The notes beneath the pieces are model-generated. The model ran no database searches. It was not told the origin of the DNA and saw nothing but the letters and a program-made list of their open reading frames with translations. From contig NZ_JJOY01000026.1 of the NCBI RefSeq assembly GCF_000979455.1, positions 1 to 64,000 of the forward strand: 64,000 bases of DNA. Reading direction: 5' to 3'. Positions 50,323-60,369 of the stretch are shown here, in pieces (position 1 is the stretch's first letter; every line of letters begins with the position of its first letter). This stretch comes from Methanosarcina sp. 2.H.T.1A.6 (GTDB lineage: Archaea > Halobacteriota > Methanosarcinia > Methanosarcinales > Methanosarcinaceae). Both the position numbers and the translations under genes were made by a program.

Positions 50323-50430
50323 ATGGGACAGATGGCAGAAGCTATTGTCTACATTTTATTCCTGATTTTCGCAGTATGGCTCATAAAAGCGTTTTTTAGC
50401 GTAATGCCTGAGCTGTTAAATATTCCATGA
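50323..50430 (+). CDS. Candidate 35-residue single-helix membrane protein
   Basis: ATG at 50323 opens a 35-residue frame with one hydrophobic helix, IVYILFLIFAVWLIKAFF, ending VMPELLNIP before TGA. It has a TATA-like AAAATATTATG about 30 bases upstream and would be leaderless or nearly so. It is unusually well formed for a chance frame but unsupported by any family knowledge. Confidence 0.4.
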   Translation: MGQMAEAIVYILFLIFAVWLIKAFFSVMPELLNIP

Positions 50431-50521
50431 ATTTTTTGACTTGGCTGCTAAATAGTCGATAAAAATAGTTGATATTTTGATGCTAGATTTTTCCAGTGCC
50501 ATTGAAGATTGTTTCTCAGCC

Positions 50522-52459
50522 TTAATCTTCTTTGAATCGGATCCTGAATCCTGTTCCCACCCCTTTTTCGAGTTCGATACTCCCATTGATCTGTTCTACC
50601 AGGGCATTTACAAGTTGAAGTCCAAGGGAGGGGGTATTTCTGAAATCGATATTTTCCGGCATGCCAACTCCATCATCCGAAACGGTCAGCATAAACTGAG
50701 ACGTCTCATCATTCTCTGGCCGGTGGAGTTTGATCCGGATTTCCCCGTTTCTTCCCATGGGAAAAGCATGTTTTAAGGAGTTGGAAACAAGTTCACTGAC
50801 AATAATTCCCAGGGGGATTGCCGTGTCCATTTTGAGAGATGCGTTTTCGAGGTCCATCTTCAAGCGGATGTCTTCAGTCCCGATTTTATAGGATTGGAGA
50901 AGTTCGGTTGCCAGTTTTTGCAGGTAGGCTGTAAAATCAAGGGTTTCAGAGTCCCCGGTTTTGTAAAGTTCCTCGTGGATAAGGGACATCGATATGACCC
51001 TGTTCTGGCTGTCCTGAAAGGCTTCTTTAACTTTTTCATCGCTGAAGTGTTCAGCCTGGAGGCTTAGCAGGGATGATATCACCTGGAGGTTGTTTTTGAT
51101 CCTGTGGTGGATCTCTTTTTTGCGGAGATTCTCGGTTTTTAAAAGGGCTTCCTCTGCCTTTTTTCGTTTGGTAATGTCAAGTAATACTCCTACAATCCCG
51201 ATTACATTCCCGGCAACATCACTGTATGTGGCCTTATGGACAAGAAAATTCCTCACTTCACCGTCTTCGGCGCACTTTATCTTTATTTCATGAGGCAAAC
51301 TTACTCCTTCGTTTACCAGTATCCCGTCATAATGTTTGGAGGAGTCTATCGTTTCCTCAGAAAACTCTTTTTTAAACTCATCTACGGAATGTCCTACTAC
51401 TTTTTCTTTAGGGAGACCCAGGATATGCCTTGCAAACATCTCATTGCAGCCCTGGTATATGTAGTCCATGTTCCTGTAAAAAACGGGGGCTGGTATTGCA
51501 TTAAGAACTGTTTCTAGAAAATTCACGTTATTCTGAAGGGCCTTTTCCATCTGCTTGCGTCCTGCAATTTCCCTGGAAAGCTGCTCATTTGCCTTTGTAA
51601 GTTCGGAGGTCCTTTCTTTTATTAATTCTTCAAGCTGTTCTCTGTGCTGCCTCAGTTCCTCTTCTGCACGCCTGCGTTTGATTACTTCTGCAATCAAAAA
51701 TGATACTGAATTGAGAAAATGGGTGTCTTCTCCAGTAAACTTCCTTTTCTTAGCACTGTGAGCTCCCAGCACCCCAAAGGGGTTTTCCCTGTTTCCTATG
51801 ACGACACTCATCCCGCTGACCACATCATATTCCTCCAGAATCGGAGGGGCACTGAAACGCTTTTCCTCCGTGAGGTTTTCCACAATAACAGGGCTTTTTG
51901 AAAACAGGGTGTATCCCGCCTGGGATTCCATTTTCCCATCGATGACAGCTTTTCCCACAAGTCCGGGTTTCCACCCTACTCCGGCCCTTAGCAGAAAATT
52001 TCCATCGGGTAAAAGTTCCAGGATTTTACAGTATTCGAGTTTCAGGGTACTGGCAACCAGCTTTACACTTTCGTCCATGAAGGTTTGAAGGCTTTCAGAC
52101 GTAAGGGCTATCCTTCCTATCTTGTAAAGAACATCATGATGTTTTTCCTTGATACGGAGTTTTTCTTCCAGTTCTTTCTGACCGCTTATATCAAATCCGT
52201 AAACGTTTACGGATTCTTCAGACAAAGGGTTAAACGTGATCAGGTATACCTTTTTTCCCACTTTAACTTCCATTTTCTCCGGGCTATTCAGGGAAATTAC
52301 CCTTTGCACAAAATCTCCGATATAGGAAGGCAGTTTTTCTCCAACTCCCACACGCCATTTTTGCAGCAGGGATTCACCTGGGCTGTTTGAGTAAAGAACT
52401 GTCCCATTTTTATCCAGACGAAGCACAGGATTCGGGTTTTTTGATGGAAATTGCTCCAT
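50522..52459 (-). CDS. Sensor histidine kinase (PAS-GAF-PAS-HisKA_2)
   Basis: A 645-residue cytoplasmic kinase: PAS (about 5-105), GAF (130-270), coiled coil (270-330), PAS (335-450, including LNAIPAPVFYRNMDYIYQGC), then the dimerisation domain with KEIHHRIKNNLQVISSLLSL (phospho-His in IHHR) and an ATPase domain with LGIIVSELVSNSLKHAFP (N box) and SDDGVGMP. This is the HisKA_2 class common in methanogens. No receiver domain is attached or adjacent. ATG 52459 has AAGGAG 6-7 bases upstream; a TTG 66 bases earlier would add residues without domain support. Confidence 0.92.
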   Translation of the reverse strand: MEQFPSKNPNPVLRLDKNGTVLYSNSPGESLLQKWRVGVGEKLPSYIGDFVQRVISLNSPEKMEVKVGKKVYLITFNPLSEESVNVYGFDISGQKELEEKLRIKEKHHDVLYKIGRIALTSESLQTFMDESVKLVASTLKLEYCKILELLPDGNFLLRAGVGWKPGLVGKAVIDGKMESQAGYTLFSKSPVIVENLTEEKRFSAPPILEEYDVVSGMSVVIGNRENPFGVLGAHSAKKRKFTGEDTHFLNSVSFLIAEVIKRRRAEEELRQHREQLEELIKERTSELTKANEQLSREIAGRKQMEKALQNNVNFLETVLNAIPAPVFYRNMDYIYQGCNEMFARHILGLPKEKVVGHSVDEFKKEFSEETIDSSKHYDGILVNEGVSLPHEIKIKCAEDGEVRNFLVHKATYSDVAGNVIGIVGVLLDITKRKKAEEALLKTENLRKKEIHHRIKNNLQVISSLLSLQAEHFSDEKVKEAFQDSQNRVISMSLIHEELYKTGDSETLDFTAYLQKLATELLQSYKIGTEDIRLKMDLENASLKMDTAIPLGIIVSELVSNSLKHAFPMGRNGEIRIKLHRPENDETSQFMLTVSDDGVGMPENIDFRNTPSLGLQLVNALVEQINGSIELEKGVGTGFRIRFKED

Positions 52460-52859
52460 TTTTTTCTCCTTTTCCCCTCGGATTTCCCTTCTAATATCCT
52501 TCAGCCCGAAAGCCGATACTTGCAAACCAGAAAATTCGTTACATCGAAATAAACTATAGTGTTAGTATACTTTAACTCTAATTTATTGTTTTCTCCGGGT
52601 ATTTATCTATGCTTTTTCAGCGCACTGAGCACAAAAGTTATATAAGTTATCTGAGTAAATATTCATCGCGAGTAATTTATATTATCTGAAATATACTCGA
52701 ATAGATCATTTATATCTATATAGATATCTATTACGTATATTTATTACATGGCATATCTATTTATAGGAACTCGATGACTATACTATGTCTAAGAGAAACC
52801 CGAAACTAGGCAAAAATAAAAATAAAATATAAATTAAAATAAAAACAGGTGATATAAAA
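52460..52859. other. AT-rich divergent spacer
   Basis: Several TATA-like runs (TTATATAAG at about 52634-52642; TATATCTATATAGATATC near 52708-52727, partly palindromic) lie between the kinase and the small gene on the right. No gene is seen. Confidence 0.4.
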
Positions 52860-53072
52860 ATGGAACAACTCAGAAACTTAATTATCGAGAACGTGGCAAT
52901 GTTCAATAAGGCATTTCCAGACAGGTTCTGCCATAGCCCGGATGTAATCTCAGCGATCTCATACGACTATCAGTTCACTTACGGACAGGTAGAAAACGAG
53001 ATTGAGAAGATGGTTCATGAAGGAGTTCTTGACGCAGAACTTTCCGATTGGGATGGAATAAAACTCTTATAA
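52860..53072 (+). CDS. Small conserved-looking protein of unknown function
   Basis: A 70-residue, mainly helical acidic protein (VISAISYDYQFTYGQVENEI; MVHEGVLDAELSDWDGIKLL). The second half resembles a small winged-helix pattern in its spacing, but I cannot assign a family. GGTGATATAAAA precedes the ATG at a normal distance. Confidence 0.65.
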   Translation: MEQLRNLIIENVAMFNKAFPDRFCHSPDVISAISYDYQFTYGQVENEIEKMVHEGVLDAELSDWDGIKLL

Positions 53073-53298
53073 GTACGGAATAAGGCGTTAAGAGGAATAT
53101 TGCTTCTTTCCGATAAAGGGAAGAAATAAACTGAAAATCACAAAACACTGCACGACGACAAATTGGATTGAGTAAGAAGTATTTAACTGCAAAACAAATA
53201 ATTTAAAACAAATACTTGCTAAGGATAAAGAAAATTATACAGATGAAATTTCAACTGAAATTTCGCCCGTAAATAACTTCTTTTCCCCAAAAACTCTT

Positions 53299-54051
53299 TT
53301 AGTTCCCGGCAAGTTCCAGAAGCGGACATTTCACAGAGTTTCTATTCTTCTGATAATATCTCTTGGCATGTTCCACCAGTAGGGCATGATACTCCTGATA
53401 CACAGCAAGTTCTTCCGGAAGATTTTCTTCAAAAAGGGCCTTTATTTCATCATACTTTGCCTTTTCTTCTACCAGACCCAGGTTCGTTACTATTCTCCTT
53501 GTATATGCATCGACCACAAAAGAAGGCTGTTTGAAGGCGTAGAGCAGGATTGAATCGGCAGTTTCGGGCCCCACACCTTTTAAATAGAGGAGTTCTTCCC
53601 GGGTCGGGGTTCTGTCTTTCAGATTTGAAAACCATCCGGCAAGGATTTTGAGGCGTTCAGCTTTCTGGTTGTAGTAACCTGCTGGTTTGATGGCTTCTTT
53701 CAAGGACTCCGGGTCAAGGGAAATCATTTTTTCCGGGTCAAGGGCATTTAGCCGTTTGAGGTTAAGGAGAGCCTTTTCAACCTGCGGCCAGCCTGTGTTC
53801 TGGGTAAGCAGTGCCCCACATATGATCTCAAACTGCTGGTTTCCTGTCTGCGGATAGCTGTAGTCCCCAGGATGATATCCCTGAACCGAGCCTGTTTTTG
53901 TGGGGTTTGTCCCGCCTTCGTCATGAAGCTCGATAAGGGGCCACCAGCCCTGAGGGCCGCAGGAATCAAGGAGAGAGTCGTAAATTTTCAGGATAATCGG
54001 ATTATTGATACTCATATTCTTAAAAATGGTTTTCTGATTTTTGTTCTCCAT
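53299..54051 (-). CDS. HhH-GPD DNA glycosylase (EndoIII superfamily, no Fe-S cluster)
   Basis: A 250-residue base-excision glycosylase. LLYLKGVGPETADSILLYAF is the helix-hairpin-helix region and FVVDAYTRRI carries the catalytic Asp. The lysine of bifunctional enzymes (GVGRKTA) is Glu here, as in the MagIII-type monofunctional glycosylases. Only one Cys (VKCPLLE) lies near the C-terminus, so the [4Fe-4S] cluster of EndoIII is absent. It would remove damaged (perhaps alkylated) bases without cutting the strand. ATG 54051 is preferred over GTG 54060. It overlaps nothing and is followed upstream, 45 bases away, by the large kinase gene. Confidence 0.88.
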   Translation of the reverse strand: MENKNQKTIFKNMSINNPIILKIYDSLLDSCGPQGWWPLIELHDEGGTNPTKTGSVQGYHPGDYSYPQTGNQQFEIICGALLTQNTGWPQVEKALLNLKRLNALDPEKMISLDPESLKEAIKPAGYYNQKAERLKILAGWFSNLKDRTPTREELLYLKGVGPETADSILLYAFKQPSFVVDAYTRRIVTNLGLVEEKAKYDEIKALFEENLPEELAVYQEYHALLVEHAKRYYQKNRNSVKCPLLELAGN

Positions 54052-54104
54052 TTTTGGCACACCGGAATTAGAGATCAGGCTTAAATAATGCTACCCTTGA
54101 AGTG

Positions 54105-57100
54105 TCAGTTTTCATTTTTGTGTATTATAGGCATGGTAAAAGTAAAAATGCTGCCCTTCCCAACTTCGGATTCAACCCAAACTTTTCCGCCGTGCATCTC
54201 TACAAAGCGTTTAACAAGCGCAAGGCCAAGACCTGCTCCTTCCTGCTCTCTTGACTCGAATTTTTCAAGTTGCACGAAGGACTGGAAAATACTTTGATGG
54301 GCTGCTTCCGGAATTCCCGGTCCAAAGTCTGCAACACTGATAAGTACCTTGTCTTCCGAAAACCTGGAGGATATATTAATAGTGCTCTCTTTGGGTGCAA
54401 ACTTTAAGGAATTGCCCACCAGGTTATATAATATCTGCTTTAACCTTGTCTTATCGGCTCTCAGGGTAGGTGTCTTCGGGCTGATCTGGCACATTATACG
54501 GATGTTCTTCTGAGCCGAACGTGGTATCAGCATTGTCTTTATTTCCTCGACCACTTCCTGCAGGGATAAGTTCTCAAGGTTAAGCTCTGTCATTCCGGCT
54601 TCAACCTTTGAGAGATCGAGGATATCATTAATTAACCTTAAGAGGTGTTTTCCACTCTTTGAAATATTATTCACGTGCTTTAGCTGCTTTTCATTTAATG
54701 GGCCGAAGACCTGGCTGAGCAGCAGGTCTGAAAAACCGATTACGGCATTTAACGGGGTCCTCAGTTCGTGGCTCACGGTGGCTAAAAACTCACTTTTGGA
54801 ACGGTTTGCAGCTTCTGCATTCAGCTTTGCCTCATTTAAAGCCGCTTCGGTTTTTTTCCTTTGAGTGATATCCACAAATGATCCCATTATCCCGATTTCG
54901 CGGCCATTTTTATCAAGGAGCAGGTTTGCCGAAAGATGGACATGAAAAAAGGAGTTGTTTTTCTTCTTGGCAACCAGGTCCCCTTCCAACTTCTCTTCGG
55001 AAAACGTCCTCCAGAAAACTTCTGCTGTTTTGTCATCTTTTTCCCAGAGGCATTTGCTGTTTTTCCCCAGCAACTCTTTCTTATTCCCATAGCCCCACAA
55101 TTTCATGAAAGAAGGGTTCACGTAAGTCAGGTTTCCGTTAAGGTCAGCAAAAGCTATGGCGCTTATGGAAGATTCTATAGCAGTGTTCTTGATTTGCAGG
55201 TCTTCTTCGGCTTGTTTAAGCTCTGTTATATCCAGCATCACCCCGATAATTCCCACAACCTCCCCCAATACATCCCTGTATGCTGCCTTATTGAAGAAAA
55301 AGTCTCGCGACTCCCCATTTTTACATATAACCTTGCTTTCATAATACTTTGTTCCGCCAGATCTCAGCAGCTTTAAGTCGCTTTTCCTGTGAAGAGAAAC
55401 TACCTGTTTCGAGAAAGAGCCGGGAAGTTCGTTGATAGTACGCCCTATAATGCTTTCTTTAGGAATACCTACAACACTGCTGGAAAAGAGTTCATTGCAA
55501 CCCTGATACTTTCCGTCCCTGCCTTTGTAAAAAACCGGAGCAGGGATTGTATCAAGCAGGATTTTCAAAAATTGGACCTTCTCCTCGAGGGCTTTTTCAG
55601 CCTGCTTGCGCTCGGTGATATCAAGGATGATACCCTGAAGATGGATCTCGCCTTTTCCGTCCCTCTGGATAAAAGTTCTTTCATCCACCCAGCGGACTTC
55701 TCCGGATTTGGTAAATATCCGGTATTCAGAGGTATAGACGTCACAGCCAGCCTCCACATTTCTGACAACATCATCCCCCACTTTCTCACGGTCTTCCGGA
55801 TAGACAATGTCCGAGTAGAAAATCTTTTTTGAGGTTGAAGTCAAATCCTCTATTTCATACCCAAACCTTGTAATGTTTTCCGAGACAAATTCTATTGGCC
55901 AGCCTTCCTCGTATTTCCACAAAAAGACAATTACAGGGCTGTTGTTGATTATTCGTTCCATTTCTTCTTTTAACTTATTGGAGTGCTCAAGCTGCCTCGC
56001 ATAGTTCAGAAGATCCTTTTCCACCTGCTTGCGCTCGGTGATATCTCGAGAAACGCTCAGTAAAGCCAGATGCCCTTCATATTCGATAATTCGGCTGTTT
56101 ATTTCGAGAGGGATAACAGCCCCGTCCTGACGCATGTAATTTACTTCAAAAATAGCACTCCCTTTCAGGTATATCTCCTCAAGGTGCTCAAAAAAAATCC
56201 TCTTTGACCTTACAAGGACTTCCGGGGTAATCTGCAGCATTTCTCTCCGGCTGTACCCACTCTGCTCGCAGGCTACCTGATTGACCTCAAAGAAACGGCC
56301 TTCAATATCATGAAGAGCAATTCCGTCACTGATATTTTCAAAAATAATCCGGAGTTTGTTTTCAGATTCTCTCAGGGCTTCTTCTGCTTGCTTGCGTTCG
56401 GTTATGTCAAGCATCACTCCAACAATCCCCGTGGCTTTACCCGATATGTCCCTGTATACTGCCTTATTGAAGAGAAAATTCCGGAGCTCTCCGTTTGCAC
56501 ACAGGACCTCTTCCTCATAATACTGTGTCTTTCCGTTTTCAAGCAACTTAAGGTCCTTTTCCCTGTAAATGGAAGCCAGGTTTTTCGGGATTTCATGAAC
56601 AAACTCATCCACGGTGCGGCCGATAATCTTCTCTACCGGAAGACCTAGAATCTTGCTGGCAAAGAGCCCATTACAGCCCTGGTACCTTTCGTCCCTGTCT
56701 TTGTAAAAAACAGGGGCAGGAATAGTATCAAGCAGAGTTTTCAAAAATTGGACCTGGTTTAGAAGAGCTTCTTCAGCCTTCTTGCACTTGGTCATGTCAA
56801 GGGCAACCATAAGTATGGCTTTCTTTTCCCCGTAATCGATAAGTTGCATTTTCAGTTCAACTTGAAGAGGAGTCCCGTCCTTGCGAGTAACGGTAAGATC
56901 AAGGGTTACATGTTTCTCCGTTAGTTCCTCGAAGCCTGTGGCTAACTGACAGGCAGATTCGGGAGCAACAATGTCATGAGGCTTCATTTTCAGCATTTCG
57001 TCCCTGGAATAACCCAGAATCTCGCATGTCATCTTGTTCAGATCCAGAAAACAGCCATTGGGTTCTATGATAGCGATGCATTCGCTGGCATTTTCGAATA

Positions 57101-57962
57101 TCGCTTTCAGCTGTTCCTGGGATTCTTTCAGGGCAAGTACCGCTTTTTTTTTCTCGTCTATATTTTCAATATGGGAGACACTATATAGAGGCCTGTTTTC
57201 GTGAGTTCTGATCATGAAGGTTGAAACCCTGGTCCAGATAGGGGTTCCTTCTTTTCTTATGTAGCGTTTTTCGGTCTGATAGGCCCCTGCCGAATTATTT
57301 ATAATTTCATTGAAATGACACAGGTCCAGGTCAAGATCTTCAGGGTGAGTAAGGGATTGAAAATTCAGTTCCAGAAGTTCGGCTTCGGAGTATCCCAGAA
57401 TCCCACATAGTGTGGAATTTACCTTGATCCATTTGCCACCTATTCCTACAAGGGCTATACCTATCGGGAACTGCTCGAAGACCGGGCAATTGCATATTTC
57501 TGCTATTTTCAGAGTTTCATTGTTACTTTTGGGATGGTCCTGCTCCCTCACAAAAACACAGTATTTCAACTGTTCCTCAACCTTCAACTTTTTGCAGCTA
57601 AAAATAGCTTTCTTAATCGTGTTTCTATTTGTTACGATATTTGCTTTGAAGCTTTCATCCAGGCCATGTTTTATCCGATTAAACAGGTTAACCTCAATTC
57701 CATTACTGTCCAGGACCGGAAGCTCACTGATCTGCTTTCCCATCAGATCTGTCCGGTCCCATCCGGTAGCATCAATATAAAGATCGTTAATAAACTCAAT
57801 TTTCCCTTCGGTATTGACTATGCAAACCCCTTCAAGGAAACTCTCAAGGAACGAAGAAATGAACTCCTGCGTGTCTCTAATGCAAATCACATCCGTTTTT
57901 ATAAAAAATGGCCTTTTATATTCCTTTACGAAACTTAATTTCAATAAAAATATACAAGTCAT
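54105..57962 (-). CDS. Large sensor histidine kinase with eight PAS domains
   Basis: A protein of about 1285 residues. PAS domains lie near 30-140, 155-270, 280-395, 400-520, 525-640, 660-780, 785-905 and 910-1030. Domains 4 and 7 are close duplicates (FLKTLLDTIPAPVFYKDRD and FLKILLDTIPAPVFYKGRD) and resemble the second PAS of the kinase at 50522. HisKA follows at about 1050-1115 with FLATVSHELRTPLNAVIGF, then ATPase with LYNLVGNSLKFAP, VADFGPGIP and GAGLGLALV. No membrane helix is evident. The ATG at 57962 lies inside a TATA-like TTATATATAAATG, so translation probably begins downstream; GTG at 57890, just before the first PAS, is a candidate. Confidence 0.9.
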   Translation of the reverse strand: MTCIFLLKLSFVKEYKRPFFIKTDVICIRDTQEFISSFLESFLEGVCIVNTEGKIEFINDLYIDATGWDRTDLMGKQISELPVLDSNGIEVNLFNRIKHGLDESFKANIVTNRNTIKKAIFSCKKLKVEEQLKYCVFVREQDHPKSNNETLKIAEICNCPVFEQFPIGIALVGIGGKWIKVNSTLCGILGYSEAELLELNFQSLTHPEDLDLDLCHFNEIINNSAGAYQTEKRYIRKEGTPIWTRVSTFMIRTHENRPLYSVSHIENIDEKKKAVLALKESQEQLKAIFENASECIAIIEPNGCFLDLNKMTCEILGYSRDEMLKMKPHDIVAPESACQLATGFEELTEKHVTLDLTVTRKDGTPLQVELKMQLIDYGEKKAILMVALDMTKCKKAEEALLNQVQFLKTLLDTIPAPVFYKDRDERYQGCNGLFASKILGLPVEKIIGRTVDEFVHEIPKNLASIYREKDLKLLENGKTQYYEEEVLCANGELRNFLFNKAVYRDISGKATGIVGVMLDITERKQAEEALRESENKLRIIFENISDGIALHDIEGRFFEVNQVACEQSGYSRREMLQITPEVLVRSKRIFFEHLEEIYLKGSAIFEVNYMRQDGAVIPLEINSRIIEYEGHLALLSVSRDITERKQVEKDLLNYARQLEHSNKLKEEMERIINNSPVIVFLWKYEEGWPIEFVSENITRFGYEIEDLTSTSKKIFYSDIVYPEDREKVGDDVVRNVEAGCDVYTSEYRIFTKSGEVRWVDERTFIQRDGKGEIHLQGIILDITERKQAEKALEEKVQFLKILLDTIPAPVFYKGRDGKYQGCNELFSSSVVGIPKESIIGRTINELPGSFSKQVVSLHRKSDLKLLRSGGTKYYESKVICKNGESRDFFFNKAAYRDVLGEVVGIIGVMLDITELKQAEEDLQIKNTAIESSISAIAFADLNGNLTYVNPSFMKLWGYGNKKELLGKNSKCLWEKDDKTAEVFWRTFSEEKLEGDLVAKKKNNSFFHVHLSANLLLDKNGREIGIMGSFVDITQRKKTEAALNEAKLNAEAANRSKSEFLATVSHELRTPLNAVIGFSDLLLSQVFGPLNEKQLKHVNNISKSGKHLLRLINDILDLSKVEAGMTELNLENLSLQEVVEEIKTMLIPRSAQKNIRIMCQISPKTPTLRADKTRLKQILYNLVGNSLKFAPKESTINISSRFSEDKVLISVADFGPGIPEAAHQSIFQSFVQLEKFESREQEGAGLGLALVKRFVEMHGGKVWVESEVGKGSIFTFTMPIIHKNEN

Positions 57963-57996
57963 TTATATATAATTATGGATGTTTTTTCAGCCGAAT

Positions 57997-58018
57997 ACCC
58001 CGTAGCTCGCTGCGGGGT
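57997..58018. terminator. GC-rich hairpin between PsiE and kinase genes
   Basis: ACCCCGTAGC pairs with GCTGCGGGGT around TC with one G-T pair. It lies in the spacer after the PsiE gene and upstream of the kinase; a second hairpin (CTGCCT...AGGCAG, about 58094-58109) lies closer to PsiE. Either could end the PsiE transcript. Confidence 0.5.
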
Positions 58019-58141
58019 GCGCCAGAACAACTTGATTTTTGAATTTCCCATAATCAGTCTGAATCAAAAAAAAGATAAATATTTTTCTCATCTGCCTTAT
58101 GGGAGGCAGAGGGAAAATTGCTGAACCATCTTTAAAAGAGA

Positions 58142-58642
58142 TTAATTGCTTTCTGAAGCAGGCTTGCATCGATCAATAACGGCGCTTATGCCTTGTTTTG
58201 AAGGTTGCCCTTCATTCTGCACAGCAATATAAGATCCCTGGGTTTTTGCCGGGGAATATGTGATAGTAAGCACTCTCATTATGCCCAGCACAAGCAGCAG
58301 TACAGAAAGGCTCAAAACAAATTCATACCCGAACTTCTGGGCATAAAGGCCCACAGCGATCTCACGCAGGACTATTAAAATTGTGGCATCCGTTATATTC
58401 GTAAGCTTGATCCGGTCGTGTTCGTGATAATCAACAAAAGCTGTGAAAAGGTCAATAACAATAAAAACTGTCAGTACACTTGTTACCATGTGGTTGAATC
58501 CGCTTTCAAGGGACTCAAAAATAATGAAGCGAATATCCAGTAAGGTTTTTGCCATTCCCACAACTAAAGCCAGTAGCAGTACGTAAAGGATAATTGTAGT
58601 AATCGCATCCGTAACCTTTTTAAACAATTTTATACTATCCAT
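58142..58642 (-). CDS. PsiE family membrane protein
   Basis: A 166-residue protein with four membrane helices and the PsiE hallmark FVDYHEHDRIKLTNITDATI (key H-E-H and R-I-K-L), then VLREIAVGLYAQ. PsiE is phosphate-starvation-inducible in bacteria; its function is not known. ATG 58642 has GGAGTG 7 bases upstream; the in-frame extension to 58675 lacks support. It stands alone. Confidence 0.9.
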   Translation of the reverse strand: MDSIKLFKKVTDAITTIILYVLLLALVVGMAKTLLDIRFIIFESLESGFNHMVTSVLTVFIVIDLFTAFVDYHEHDRIKLTNITDATILIVLREIAVGLYAQKFGYEFVLSLSVLLLVLGIMRVLTITYSPAKTQGSYIAVQNEGQPSKQGISAVIDRCKPASESN

Positions 58643-58958
58643 TTTTCTCACTCCATATAATTTTAGCAGGTACATACTTTTTTAATTATATAGAGTTATT
58701 GATATTTTTATCAATAGTTATGTATAAAAATATATATTCTTATTTCTCTGCATCCTTCCTGTGTTTCGTAGGTTAATTCCAAAATAGTTTTGTTTTGCCT
58801 GGTTCATCGATCCCGTTTATCATGAATGAACAACGGATAAATACAGATGGCCTCAATCCATGTTTATCCGTGTCCATCTTTGGTTCTTTTATGGACAACT
58901 CATTGTCCAGAATTTGGAATCGATGCACCAGGTTATTTCGTAATGAGCCCTGAGTTCC
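58643..58958. other. Intergenic region
   Basis: AT-rich on the left (TATA-like TTAATTATATAG near 58681-58692), less so on the right, with no supported gene or repeat. Confidence 0.4.
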
Positions 58959-60272
58959 TTATTCATACCTCAGTGCATCCACTGGCTTCAGTTCCGAAGC
59001 ATTTTTTGCCGGTACCAGGCCCGCAATCAGGCCCACAATGATCGAGACGAGAGTTGCGATAATGGTCCCTTTTATGCTGAGGGCAAATTCAAAGGGGGTT
59101 TGCATTTTCATTGAGATCAGGAACAATATCGCCTGTACTACAGCTGTGCCAAGTAGAATTCCTATAATTCCACCTACAAGGCTAATCATTGCAGCATTAC
59201 AGAGAAAGATAAGCATGATATCTTTGTTCTGTGCTCCAATGGCTTTCATTATCCCTATTTCTTTTGTTTTCTCAAGGACGGATGTAAACATTGTATTCGC
59301 AATCCCTGTAGAGCCTACAAGCAAAGAAATGCCTGCAATAAATGCCAGAAATGCAGTAAGCCCGCTAATCACCTTTCCGACGCTTTCCATATTCTCTTTT
59401 CCTGAGTACACATAGAAGTCCTGTGTCTTTTCATCAACTCTGCGTGAAAGCCTCAGCACTTCCTCCATTTCTTTTAGTGTACCTTCGTAATCGGCATTTT
59501 TGTAGAGTTTTACTTCAATGGAATCGTAGACATTCCTCTTTTTTCCATTATCGCCCTCTTCAGTAGTTGAAAGGGAATAAATTTCCTCGTAAGGCATGAA
59601 GATGCTGTTCCCAAACCCTCCAAGGGCGCCCAATAGCCCTCCATCCTTTGCCAGAATTCCAATTACCCTGTAGGACTTGCCATTTAGGAGGATCATCTGA
59701 TTAACCCGGATTTGCCGTCCCAGGGCTTCATCATTGGCAAGTTCATTGGCTATGACCACTGAGGTCCGGTCTCCGGGCTGCAGCATCCGGCCTTCTCCCA
59801 CCTTTTTTTTGGTGATGTCAGGCCAGACCCCGGGGTCCACACCCCTGATATAAACTGAGGTCTTCTTGCCTCCGAATTCCAGGTCAGCGAAGGTTTCAAC
59901 GTTTACGTTGATGTACTGGACGCCAGGAATGCGACGGAGCGTGAAAACATCCTTCCTTGTGAGTTCCGGATTTTTCGGTTCTTCATAAGTCCCCGGACTT
60001 CCGTAACCACCTCCACTTTCATTTTCACTTATACTTTCCTGGGAGTACTCTACATCTTCAAAATTAAATGGGTAGGAGGCAACGATGGTGATCGTATCTC
60101 CCCCCAGATCTTCCATGGTTTTGGTTACCTGTTCCTGGAAATATTCCCCGGTTGTGACAATGGCCATTACCGAGGCAATGCCTATGATTACCCCTACAAT
60201 GGTTAGCCAGCTACGCAGTTTGTTGGCTTTTACCATGTTAAAGGCGATTCTGAGTATCTTTGCAGGTTTCAT
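58959..60272 (-). CDS. ABC transporter permease (MacB/FtsX type)
   Basis: A 437-residue permease with one N-terminal helix (about 18-40, SWLTIVGVIIGIASVMAIV), an external domain (about 45-300), and three C-terminal helices (about 305-425, GSTGIANTMFTSVLEKTKEIG, 21 residues with key G-I-x-N, and LKPVDALRYE at the end). This matches MacB/LolC-type permeases, which use mechanical energy from the ATPase to export substrates rather than classic transport. The external domain includes TSVYIRGVDPG and MLQPGDRTSVVIANELAN. Last gene of an operon with 60370 and 61782; gap 97 bases. Confidence 0.93.
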   Translation of the reverse strand: MKPAKILRIAFNMVKANKLRSWLTIVGVIIGIASVMAIVTTGEYFQEQVTKTMEDLGGDTITIVASYPFNFEDVEYSQESISENESGGGYGSPGTYEEPKNPELTRKDVFTLRRIPGVQYINVNVETFADLEFGGKKTSVYIRGVDPGVWPDITKKKVGEGRMLQPGDRTSVVIANELANDEALGRQIRVNQMILLNGKSYRVIGILAKDGGLLGALGGFGNSIFMPYEEIYSLSTTEEGDNGKKRNVYDSIEVKLYKNADYEGTLKEMEEVLRLSRRVDEKTQDFYVYSGKENMESVGKVISGLTAFLAFIAGISLLVGSTGIANTMFTSVLEKTKEIGIMKAIGAQNKDIMLIFLCNAAMISLVGGIIGILLGTAVVQAILFLISMKMQTPFEFALSIKGTIIATLVSIIVGLIAGLVPAKNASELKPVDALRYE

Positions 60273-60369
60273 TGCACCACAGCCTTCGGATATTAATCTT
60301 CAATTCGTCTCTTCCCGAATCCGATCATTAAATGGCTCATTTTATCTGGGTGTTCACATTTCGTGGGAT

